Assembly: GCA_047639575.1 (NCBI GenBank)
Contig: JBLIOB010000198.1
Location: forward strand, 1-7,815
Direction: 5' to 3'
Length of the DNA stretch: 7,815 nucleotides
From: JBLIOB01 sp047639575
Lineage (GTDB): Bacteria; Bacteroidota; Bacteroidia; Flavobacteriales_D; Parvicellaceae
Shown: positions 1 to 6,284 of the stretch, piece after piece
Numbering within the stretch: the stretch's first letter is position 1
Layout: each line of letters opens with the position of its first letter
The notes under the pieces: generated by a model
Databases searched by the model: none
What the model was told of the DNA's origin: nothing
What the model saw: only the letters and a program-made list of their open reading frames with translations
Translations under genes and position numbers: made by a program

Positions 1-660
1 ATTAAGCTCGCTTCCTGAAATATTCGTGGCTAACAATTTATTAGATGCTGAGTCAATAAATACAAAAGGAACCAGCCCTGTGTTACGAGAGAGGTCCATG
101 TTGAATGCCTTTACCAAAGACTCTTTCTTATTGCTAAGTCTATAGTACTTATCGGAATTATTATAAATGATTTTATAATTCGAAGTGATGTCAAATTGTG
201 TGATACTAAGCTGAAGAGGCTCGTTTAACTTCTGCCAGTTGGTAATGTACCGTTGGATAATTGAATCAAATCCTTCAATATCAGAAGGCATATTTAAATT
301 AACCGAATCCAGAAATTGATCATTCTCGTCAACTGTAATTAATGGAATTTTTATGCTTTCTCGTAAATCGGTAGATAATGAAAAATCGGAAATGTTGTTT
401 TCGAACTCCTTAGTGGCTCTAACCCATATTTGAGCTTTCCGTTTTTCTTCAAGCTTAAGCTGTTCAAATGCTTCATTAGCCAGTTTCACTACATCTGCTT
501 GCTGGACTATAGTTCTGGACCACTTCTCCAGTTCACGTTCATTTCGATCACTTGCTTGGCCACTGATGTAGCTGCTATACCATAAGAATCCACTCGTAAT
601 TACAAGCGCAATCAACGCGAGGATTATTTTCCAACTTAATTTTTTTGAATAGAGATTCAT
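1..660 (-). CDS. Membrane sensor histidine kinase, N-terminal part (runs off left edge)
   Basis: The minus-strand frame opens at ATG (658-660) and stays open for 220 codons to base 1, so only the sensor half is present. It begins MNLYSKKLSWKIILALIALV; residues about 11-30 form one membrane helix. A charged, probably coiled-coil stretch follows (about 38-85, with ELEKWSRTI and LKLEEKRKAQIWVRATKEF), then a probably extracytoplasmic segment containing IKIPLITVDENDQFLDSVN. This layout (NLYSKK start, one helix, 'EEKRK..W..AT', then a 'IPLITVDE' sensory stretch) resembles a family of Bacteroidota sensor kinases whose second membrane helix, HisKA and ATPase domains come after about residue 250. None of those is visible, so the kinase call rests on recognising the N-terminus. 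It lies 42 bp downstream of the AsmA-like gene in the same direction, suggesting cotranscription. An alternative is another single-helix sensor protein without a kinase domain. Confidence 0.72.
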   Translation of the reverse strand, partial: MNLYSKKLSWKIILALIALVITSGFLWYSSYISGQASDRNERELEKWSRTIVQQADVVKLANEAFEQLKLEEKRKAQIWVRATKEFENNISDFSLSTDLRESIKIPLITVDENDQFLDSVNLNMPSDIEGFDSIIQRYITNWQKLNEPLQLSITQFDITSNYKIIYNNSDKYYRLSNKKESLVKAFNMDLSRNTGLVPFVFIDSASNKLLATNISGSELN

Positions 661-668
661 ATGGTTAA

Positions 669-674
669 CCTTTC
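669..674 (-). promoter_or_regulatory. Candidate ribosome binding site of the sensor kinase gene
   Basis: On the minus strand GAAAGG lies 8 nt upstream of the ATG at 660. It is one of the few Shine-Dalgarno-like sites in this window and supports the chosen start. In Bacteroidota such sites often contribute little, so its importance is uncertain. Confidence 0.4.
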
Positions 675-702
675 ACTAAACTATGAAATCAAAAAGATAT
701 TG

Positions 703-3393
703 CTACAAATCCTCATCAAACTCTAGTCGGATTGTGTCATTTTTCTTTCCTTCTTCGCTCGATTCGAACTTTGATTCTACCTTATTCATCATATTTCTGA
801 GACCATTTCTTCTTTTAGCTCTTTTTTCTGGGGTAAATTCTTCTTCTACGGAGTTTACCGTTGTGTCTCCTTCATTCCACTCGAATTCAAACTGTACCGG
901 TGGTTTAGATTTGTTGCGATACTCACCTAGCGTAGTATCTTTCTTAAACAAACCCAATTCCTCTTTCAAAATCGATTTCATGTTTTGCTTTTCGATTTCT
1001 ACTTTTTCCTTGCGGGCTAATTTCTTTTCTTCCTTGTCTAATCCGAAAATCGGATTGTCGACTGTTCCAGTCATCGACATAAAAATCCTTAATCCGGAAC
1101 CATCATCTATAATTGGTCCGAATTCGTCCTGATTACTTTTCATTAATACGTCTTTAAGCCTAAAATTGACCCCATAATTGATGCTATCGTTAAATCGATG
1201 TTCACCTTTAATTTCAATATCCATCACACTTGAGGCTATTTTCATTCTAGGAATAATTATTTTTTCCTTTTGAATCTCGATATGGTTAGAGAGGTCTGAA
1301 AACGTTATGTGGCGAAGTTTTTCGGCCATTAATTCGGTGTTAACGAAAGGCTTAATCATTTTATTCCCTTCCAAATAAAGGGCAATTTCCTGGAGAATTG
1401 CCAAGTTAATTAGCTCGCCATCTCGAAGCTCTAAATCCAGTTTTGCCAAGATCGTATTTTGTTTAATGATAAACCCGTTGTCAAGTGCACAGGCGAAATC
1501 AACTGTTGCATCTGATATTCCTTTTACATGATGGTCTTGAATAAATACTTGTCCAAAATTGTCAAATTCTGTAAAGAAGTTGGTGACATTTATTTTTCTT
1601 GCTTTTGCGTTTGAGGTGAACAAGTAGTTATTGGCATTGCTTCCATCAAATTCAAAATTGGCTTTATAGCTTCCTTCGTTTGCCTTAAATCTTACGTTTT
1701 CACCAATTAAATTCTGTTTATCAAGAGTTACGACACCTCTTAAGTTATTAGCATCAAACTTTCCATATTGAAGTTGGCCTATCGTAGCATTTAAGTTAAA
1801 GGCTAAATAGTCTGGCAGTATTGATTCTGGGGCTGCACCTCGCTGAGCATTTGCTGATGCAGCCATTCTTGTAATCTGGCTTAAGTCTATGAATTTAGAG
1901 TCCAAATCAGCCTCAATTGTTAATTGTTCATCCCGTGATAAAATGAACGGGAGAAAGTTCTTTAGTTTCCCCTCTATGTTGAAATCCGAATTGAAAATAT
2001 TTCCTGAACAACTGGATATGTATGCATCTCCATCTTGCAAAGTGAAATTCCCATTTAATGAAGAATATTCGAGCTCATTGATGTTTGTTTTTAAATTGAC
2101 GTTGTCAATCTTAAATTTGCCAGTTGCTTTTCTTGGCTTAAATGTTCCGTCTTCAGACTTGCCTTTAACAGTTACATTAAAGTCCAATTTTCCATTTAAG
2201 TATTTTAAGTTTTTAAACCTAAAAAACTGCTGCAGAGAATTTAAATCCAGATTACCAATTAGGTTTAAATCCACATCTGGAACGTCAAAATTCTTGATGT
2301 TTAAAGAGGCTTCGAACGAACTATTAAGCATCGTTGCCGAAATTTTGTCGATATCTAATTCACCAAAATCTTCATTGGTGAATGTCCCGTTTAGTTGAAG
2401 TTGATTAAGTTCCATTCCAGTTTCAGCTTCAGTCAAACTTCCTTCTGATATTGTAAATGCTGCTTCTATTTTAGGTAAGTTCTGTTTGGATGATAGGCCA
2501 ATTATACTTGCATTAAAATCTAGAACTCCATCACTTTTATAAGCCGTAAATTTTTCAAAGAAAACGGAAGGAAATACAGTAAACACTTTATTTAATTGCA
2601 AGTTGTTTCCGGCTATTTTTAAGTCGCAATAGGAGGTGTCAGCTAGGTATTCCCCAGACACATCAAAGCTCAACCCGCTGATTTCCATTTTGCAAGATTC
2701 AATTGAATACTTGTTATTTATTTTGTCAACGTTTAAGACCGTGTTCAAAATTGTTCGCTCATTTTTAATGTAGGTTAAATCTTTTATGGTAACCGCATTA
2801 ATTATCAAGTCTGATTTAATGTCCAAGTCAAAATTGCTTTCGGTAAACGCTCCAGATAAATTGAGAATGGAAGCGTTGGTGGAATAGTTTTGTTTAGTTA
2901 AGACATTGTGGTACCTAATTTGAGTATTTGCACAGATAACCTCCTCCAAGTTGAAACGAAATTCTTTTTTAACAATCGAGTCGGTTTTTTTCCAAATCAA
3001 ATAATTCTCTTGGCCATTTTCGTTAACTGATAGATTGAGTTTTGCATCAATTGCTTCAACGTGTGTAACGTTGTACTTTCCATCAAAGATCTCCCAGAAG
3101 TTGAATTTTAAGAGAAGTTCTTTTGCAAATAGCATAGTATCTCCTTGAGCCTTGTTATTGATGTCTTCGATATGAGCGTTTTGGAATACTAAGGTAGCCT
3201 GAGGGAATCTTTTTAATAAATCGAGTTGAACATTGTCTACATGTACTTCTGCAGTTAGGTATTCATTTAAGTAGGATATAGCGTACTGCTTTATTTCTTT
3301 TTCATAAATCTTAGCCAATACCACGATCAGGGTTACGATCAACAGGAAGAAGAACGTAAAGTACATTAGTATTTTGAAAAGCTTTTTAAGCAT
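703..3393 (-). CDS. AsmA-like family protein, inner-membrane anchored, periplasmic
   Basis: This 896-residue protein has one N-terminal membrane helix (about residues 7-28, after the basic start MLKKLFK) followed by a very long beta-rich region, expected in the periplasm. The helix is followed by the AsmA-type entry segment, with VHVDNVQLDLLKRFPQATL near residues 50-68. Repeated short motifs such as LDFNASIIG, LDFNVTVKG and FNIEGKLKNF are typical of the beta-groove repeats of AsmA/TamB-like proteins. The last part of the fold (about 630-780) holds GELINLAILQEIALYLEG and ends in MTGTVDNPIFGLD. A small Ala-rich loop lies near residue 515, and a charged tail covers about 780-896. Family knowledge links AsmA-like proteins to phospholipid transport or outer-membrane homeostasis; a specific cargo cannot be read from sequence. 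The ATG at 3393 places the helix correctly. The gene is probably first in a pair with the sensor kinase. Confidence 0.85.
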   Translation of the reverse strand: MLKKLFKILMYFTFFFLLIVTLIVVLAKIYEKEIKQYAISYLNEYLTAEVHVDNVQLDLLKRFPQATLVFQNAHIEDINNKAQGDTMLFAKELLLKFNFWEIFDGKYNVTHVEAIDAKLNLSVNENGQENYLIWKKTDSIVKKEFRFNLEEVICANTQIRYHNVLTKQNYSTNASILNLSGAFTESNFDLDIKSDLIINAVTIKDLTYIKNERTILNTVLNVDKINNKYSIESCKMEISGLSFDVSGEYLADTSYCDLKIAGNNLQLNKVFTVFPSVFFEKFTAYKSDGVLDFNASIIGLSSKQNLPKIEAAFTISEGSLTEAETGMELNQLQLNGTFTNEDFGELDIDKISATMLNSSFEASLNIKNFDVPDVDLNLIGNLDLNSLQQFFRFKNLKYLNGKLDFNVTVKGKSEDGTFKPRKATGKFKIDNVNLKTNINELEYSSLNGNFTLQDGDAYISSCSGNIFNSDFNIEGKLKNFLPFILSRDEQLTIEADLDSKFIDLSQITRMAASANAQRGAAPESILPDYLAFNLNATIGQLQYGKFDANNLRGVVTLDKQNLIGENVRFKANEGSYKANFEFDGSNANNYLFTSNAKARKINVTNFFTEFDNFGQVFIQDHHVKGISDATVDFACALDNGFIIKQNTILAKLDLELRDGELINLAILQEIALYLEGNKMIKPFVNTELMAEKLRHITFSDLSNHIEIQKEKIIIPRMKIASSVMDIEIKGEHRFNDSINYGVNFRLKDVLMKSNQDEFGPIIDDGSGLRIFMSMTGTVDNPIFGLDKEEKKLARKEKVEIEKQNMKSILKEELGLFKKDTTLGEYRNKSKPPVQFEFEWNEGDTTVNSVEEEFTPEKRAKRRNGLRNMMNKVESKFESSEEGKKNDTIRLEFDEDL

Positions 3394-3394
3394 A

Positions 3395-3426
3395 GCTAGT
3401 AATAGATAAAATTACACGCAACTAGC
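3395..3426 (-). promoter_or_regulatory. Bulged hairpin directly upstream of the AsmA-like start codon
   Basis: Read on the minus strand, GCTA (3426-3423) pairs with TAGC (3398-3395), and GTAAT (3415-3411) pairs with ATTAC (3403-3399) around a 7-nt loop. A 7-nt bulge sits on the 5' side. The structure ends two bases before the ATG at 3393, so if transcribed it would cover the ribosome landing region. The pairing is seen directly; a regulatory role is inference, and short stems arise easily in AT-rich DNA. Confidence 0.3.
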
Positions 3427-3567
3427 CGAATTATTTTCTAATAGGCGGGGATTTATCAACCGTATGCTTTTAATACAACGGGATTAAGATCGAAAAAGTG
3501 TCGAAGTTATGCTTGATTAGCGCGGGTATTGCCAGAAGCTGCGTTCTCAAGAGTAATTAATGAAGAT

Positions 3568-3585
3568 TAGCTTGTTTTATAGCTA
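3568..3585 (-). terminator. Weak hairpin just after the pseudouridine synthase stop
   Basis: TAGCT (3568-3572) and AGCTA (3581-3585) are perfect inverted repeats around an 8-base loop, starting one base after the TAA stop of the pseudouridine synthase. There is no U-tract after the stem on the minus strand and the stem is only 5 bp, so this is a poor intrinsic terminator. The rest of the 3394-3586 gap shows no gene or RNA gene that I can recognise. Confidence 0.2.
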
Positions 3586-3586
3586 G

Positions 3587-5146
3587 TTACTTCAGCATCT
3601 TTAAAAATCCAATCTCTTTTATGCTAAGGAATCTCCAGGTACCTCTAGGTAAGTTCCCTTTTGTTATTCCAGAAAAAGAAATCCGATCTAACTTATCTAC
3701 TCGGTAATTTAAATGGGAGAACATTCTTCGAACCACTCGGTTTTTGCCAGAATGAAGACTAACAATTACCACATTATTACCGCTGCTTTTCGAATCTAAA
3801 ACAGCCGTATCAAATTTTGCGAAACCGTCTTCTAGTTCAATCCCCTTAAGTAAAACAGCAATGTCGCTAGCTGCAACATCTTTATTTAACTCAGCAACGT
3901 AAATTTTCTTGATTTCATGACTCGGATGTGTTAATTTCTTAGCCAACCCTCCATCGTTTGTAAGAAGTAAGAGACCAGTTGTCATTCGATCTAGTCTTCC
4001 GACTGGATAAATTCGTTCTTCACATGCGTCAGAAACAAGGTCCATTACAGTGCGCCTGTCATGGGTGTCTTCCATAGTTGTAATGGAATCTTTTGGCTTG
4101 TTCAATAAAACGTACCGCAGTTGCTCCAAAGACAACTCTTTACCTTTATGAATAACTTTATCCGTTTCTAAAACCTTGACCCCCATTTCGGTAACGATTT
4201 TACCGTTAACAAGTACTTCGCCACGACTAATCAATGTGTCGGCTTCTCGTCTTGAGCAAACTCCTGCCTTAGCTAAATATTTGTTTAGTCTAATTTGTAC
4301 AGGAGGTGCATCCGATTTGATTGAAATTTCTTCTTTTATTTTTTCAAGCTCCTCTTCAGGCATAGACTCAATCATTGCATCTTGTTCTGCAACTATAGAA
4401 TCAATATTGTCAGATGGAATTTCTTCGATAGGAATTCGTTTTCTTGGTCTAGCTTTTCGCTCTTCTGGTTCGCTGGCTTCAGTCTTAACTGGCTTTACCT
4501 TTGCCTCTTGTTTTACTTCAGCTTCCGGTTTTACTTCTGGTTCGGGTTTTACTTCTGGATCTGGAGTTACATCAGATTTCGCTTTTCTAGTAAATGTTTT
4601 AGTCCCAAATCCTTCTTTAGATGATTTAGCCTTTACTGAATTTTTTTCCGTAGGACTTTCCTTAGCAGGTTCTGTCTTTTTTGGATTGTCATTAGGAAGC
4701 TTCTCTTGACCAGCTTCTATCTTTTCCTCTATAATTTTTTCTTGAACAGGTTTTGCCTTAGTTTCTTTCGTTGCGGAAGACTTTTTAATTGGTTCTTCCT
4801 TAATTATAGGTTTAACTGGTTCAATAACAGCTTCAACTTCTACTTTTTGAAGTTGTACCAGTTTTGATTCAAAAAGCTTATTAGCTCCGGCACGACTATC
4901 TCCTTTGAAAAAGGCTTTTAGTCCAGCTTCATCTTGAATTGACGACAGCTCATCTGACAATTTTCCTAGGACGAAATCTTTAGAAGAAGATTTAGCGCTT
5001 TTTGCACTCTCTTTTTTTTCTATCGTTTCAAAAGATTCCTCAATGTTGGTGACAACAACCGGTTCCACTTTTTCTGCAATAGCTTTCTTCTTTGGCTTTG
5101 TATTTCCAAAAGTTTTTCCTTTCCACTTGGACTTATTCTCCTCCAT
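3587..5146 (-). CDS. rRNA pseudouridine synthase (RsuA/RluB family) with long charged N-terminal extension
   Basis: The C-terminal 235 residues are a full RsuA/RluB-type pseudouridine synthase. An S4 RNA-binding domain occupies about 285-335 (IRLNKYLAKAGVCSRREAD, then GEVLVNG), and the catalytic domain carries YPVGRLDRMTTGLLLLTNDG with the expected catalytic Asp386. The late motif SGKNRVVRRMF (466-476) is also present. The family converts a specific uridine in rRNA to pseudouridine; RluB acts on 23S rRNA and RsuA on 16S, and I cannot separate them with certainty, though RluB-like is favoured. Residues 1-280 are unusual: mostly Lys/Glu/Ala/Pro/Ser, predicted disordered, with a six-residue repeat (193-218), a possibly folded island (about 55-100, KDFVLGKLSDELSS) and an acidic helix (about 250-275). 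The catalytic core alone matches the usual family length of about 240-290. The gene follows yraN by 46 bp, probably in one operon. The ATG at 5146 is the first in an otherwise open frame. Confidence 0.93.
   Translation of the reverse strand: MEENKSKWKGKTFGNTKPKKKAIAEKVEPVVVTNIEESFETIEKKESAKSAKSSSKDFVLGKLSDELSSIQDEAGLKAFFKGDSRAGANKLFESKLVQLQKVEVEAVIEPVKPIIKEEPIKKSSATKETKAKPVQEKIIEEKIEAGQEKLPNDNPKKTEPAKESPTEKNSVKAKSSKEGFGTKTFTRKAKSDVTPDPEVKPEPEVKPEAEVKQEAKVKPVKTEASEPEERKARPRKRIPIEEIPSDNIDSIVAEQDAMIESMPEEELEKIKEEISIKSDAPPVQIRLNKYLAKAGVCSRREADTLISRGEVLVNGKIVTEMGVKVLETDKVIHKGKELSLEQLRYVLLNKPKDSITTMEDTHDRRTVMDLVSDACEERIYPVGRLDRMTTGLLLLTNDGGLAKKLTHPSHEIKKIYVAELNKDVAASDIAVLLKGIELEDGFAKFDTAVLDSKSSGNNVVIVSLHSGKNRVVRRMFSHLNYRVDKLDRISFSGITKGNLPRGTWRFLSIKEIGFLKMLK
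4493..4573 (-). repeat. 18-bp in-frame tandem repeat within the pseudouridine synthase extension
   Basis: About four and a half copies of an 18-bp unit lie in phase, with plus-strand starts at 4493, 4511, 4529, 4547 and a degenerate copy at 4565. The best-conserved core is TTTTACTTC, identical at 4511, 4529 and 4547. On the coding strand each unit encodes a six-residue V-K-P-E-x-E motif (valines at residues 193, 199, 205, 211 and 217). The outer copies are the most diverged. The period and phase are seen directly; expansion by slippage or unequal recombination is inferred. Confidence 0.85.
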
Positions 5147-5192
5147 AATTGGCGCGAAGGTACGAAGCCTTAGCCAAAGATGTTACCTATTG

Positions 5193-5549
5193 TTAAAATG
5201 CGTCAACAATATGATCGATTATTAATTTAGGTTCCATAACGATAGAGATGATGTCGAATCTTAATTCAAGCTGAATGTCCTTTGTCTCGCAGTACGCAAC
5301 GGCAGTGTCAATAAGCTTTTCTTGTTTTTTATTACTCACATCTTCGTACGGTTCTCCGTATTTATTGGATGTTCTGGTTTTAACCTCAGTGATTATTAAA
5401 AATTTATCGTACACAGAAATAAGATCAATTTCCCCTTGCTCAAAGCGCCAATTAGTTTCTAGAATTGTATGTCCTTGCTGAATTAAATACTGATAGGCAA
5501 ATTCTTCTCCTTGATTTCCTAATCGTAAATGTTTGGCTCTTTTGGTCAT
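5193..5549 (-). CDS. yraN: YraN / UPF0102 family endonuclease-like protein
   Basis: This 118-residue protein matches the UPF0102 (YraN) family, which has a PD-(D/E)XK nuclease-like fold; its cellular role is not firmly established. Visible family signatures, numbered from the ATG at 5549, are LRLGNQGEEFA (8-18), the helix ending in YLIQQGHTILETNWR (21-35), GEIDLIS (39-45) and EVKTR (55-59). The likely metal-binding set Glu15, Asp42, Glu55 and Lys57 is intact. The length agrees with the usual 115-130. The frame extends upstream to a TTG at 5579, but the ten extra residues (MAFLDLIGQS) match nothing typical, whereas starting at MTKRAKHLRLG is normal for Bacteroidota members, so I chose ATG. It sits 46 bp upstream of the pseudouridine synthase in the same direction and probably leads that operon. 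A candidate promoter lies at 5613-5641. Confidence 0.92.
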   Translation of the reverse strand: MTKRAKHLRLGNQGEEFAYQYLIQQGHTILETNWRFEQGEIDLISVYDKFLIITEVKTRTSNKYGEPYEDVSNKKQEKLIDTAVAYCETKDIQLELRFDIISIVMEPKLIIDHIVDAF

Positions 5550-5592
5550 GCTTTGTCCAATTAAATCGAGAAATGCCAACTTGGAATGGAAG

Positions 5593-5620
5593 TTGCATAG
5601 ATTAATTAAGGTTAAATTTA
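5593..5620 (+). promoter_or_regulatory. Candidate Bacteroidota-type promoter for the DUF4412-like gene
   Basis: TTG (5593-5595), a 17-bp spacer and TAAATTTA (5613-5620) give a plausible promoter with a leader of about 22 nt before the ATG at 5649. It uses the same palindromic -7 box as the opposing yraN promoter candidate. A second possible -7 box, TACTTTAG (5621-5628), has a 25-bp spacing from the same TTG and is less convincing. Confidence 0.35.
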
Positions 5621-5641
5621 TACTTTAGTAAGACAATACAA
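5613..5641 (-). promoter_or_regulatory. Candidate Bacteroidota-type promoter for yraN
   Basis: On the minus strand TTG (5641-5639) is followed after 18 bp by TAAATTTA (5620-5613), seven of eight matches to the Bacteroidota -7 consensus TAnnTTTG. Transcription would start near 5607, leaving a leader of roughly 57 nt to the ATG at 5549. The match is seen directly; activity is inferred, and AT-rich DNA gives such matches by chance. Confidence 0.4.
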
Positions 5642-5648
5642 TCTGATT

Positions 5649-6272
5649 ATGAAAAAGTTACTGTTAATTCTGTCCATTATTATATTCACGGTCTCGGTTA
5701 ATGCGCAATTCGAGGGAAGCGTGAATTTTGAAAAATCCAAAGGAAAAGTTTCGGTAAAATATCAATACAAAGTAAAAGGAGAGAATGTTCGGGTAGAAGA
5801 GTATGGTAATGAAGGAAGTCTCGATGGAATTCAATTGGTAAATACCACGTCTCAATCGGTTTATGCTCTTAGTCCGGACAGATTGATGTACATGGAAGCA
5901 AAAAACAAACGGCCACAACGTATCGCAAATGTGACTGTTCAAAAAACTAAAACGAAGAAAACGGTTAATGGAAAACCTTGCGTGAAGTGGATTGTTACGA
6001 ATGCTGATCAAGATCGAAAAATTATTTATTGGGTGACTAAAGGGGATTATGATTTTTTCATTCCATTTCTAAAGACCTTAAACCGAGCAGAGAAAACTTC
6101 GGTTTATTTCTTGCAAATTGAAGGGAATGCTGGGTTTTTTCCAATGCTGGCTGAAGAGTATAACATGGCAGGATTGCTTATTTCGAAGCTAGAAGCTAAT
6201 AAAGTTACCGCCAAATCATTATCAGATTCGGATTTTAAAGTTCCAGCGGGATACAAGAAATTTCAGCGGTAG
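5649..6272 (+). CDS. Secreted protein, DUF4412-like
   Basis: This 207-residue protein opens with a clear Sec signal peptide: MKKLLLILSIIIFTVSVNAQ, with likely cleavage after Ala19 to leave an N-terminal Gln, a common pattern in Bacteroidota. There is no lipobox cysteine, so it is probably soluble in the periplasm or exported. The mature part is beta-rich and fits the DUF4412 pattern: an opening FEGSVNFEKS, then YKVKGENVRVEEYG, NTTSQSVYALSPDRLMYMEA, a central KTVNGKPCVKWIV, and a late SLSDSDFKVPAGYKKF. It has one cysteine (in GKPCVKW), so no internal disulfide. The family function is unknown to me beyond its beta-rich secreted form; a small-ligand or lipid-binding role is only a possibility. 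It is the only plus-strand gene in the window, divergent from yraN, and its stop lies 12 bp from that of the LD-carboxypeptidase. The ATG is the only sensible start because it begins the signal peptide. Confidence 0.8.
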   Translation: MKKLLLILSIIIFTVSVNAQFEGSVNFEKSKGKVSVKYQYKVKGENVRVEEYGNEGSLDGIQLVNTTSQSVYALSPDRLMYMEAKNKRPQRIANVTVQKTKTKKTVNGKPCVKWIVTNADQDRKIIYWVTKGDYDFFIPFLKTLNRAEKTSVYFLQIEGNAGFFPMLAEEYNMAGLLISKLEANKVTAKSLSDSDFKVPAGYKKFQR

Positions 6273-6284
6273 GAACTGTTTTAA

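Noticed and set aside
683..1132. Plus-strand open frame of 149 codons
   Set aside because: It lies wholly antisense to the C-terminus of the AsmA-like gene, has Ser/Phe-rich composition typical of a reversed Lys/Glu-rich frame, and has no recognisable domain.
1889..2398. Plus-strand open frame of 169 codons
   Set aside because: Antisense to the middle of the AsmA-like gene, which has strong family evidence; no domain seen.
3394..3586. Possible small RNA or tRNA in the largest intergenic gap
   Set aside because: No cloverleaf, anticodon arm or T-loop pattern is visible, and only weak short hairpins occur. A divergent non-coding RNA cannot be excluded by eye.
4176..4709. Plus-strand frames of 177 and 80 codons (also 4382-4624) with Ser/Gly/Phe-rich repeats
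   Set aside because: They mirror the repetitive Lys/Glu/Pro extension of the pseudouridine synthase; the repeat creates the long open frame by lack of stops.
5664..6011. Minus-strand open frame of 115 codons
   Set aside because: Antisense to the signal-peptide-bearing DUF4412-like gene, with no family pattern.
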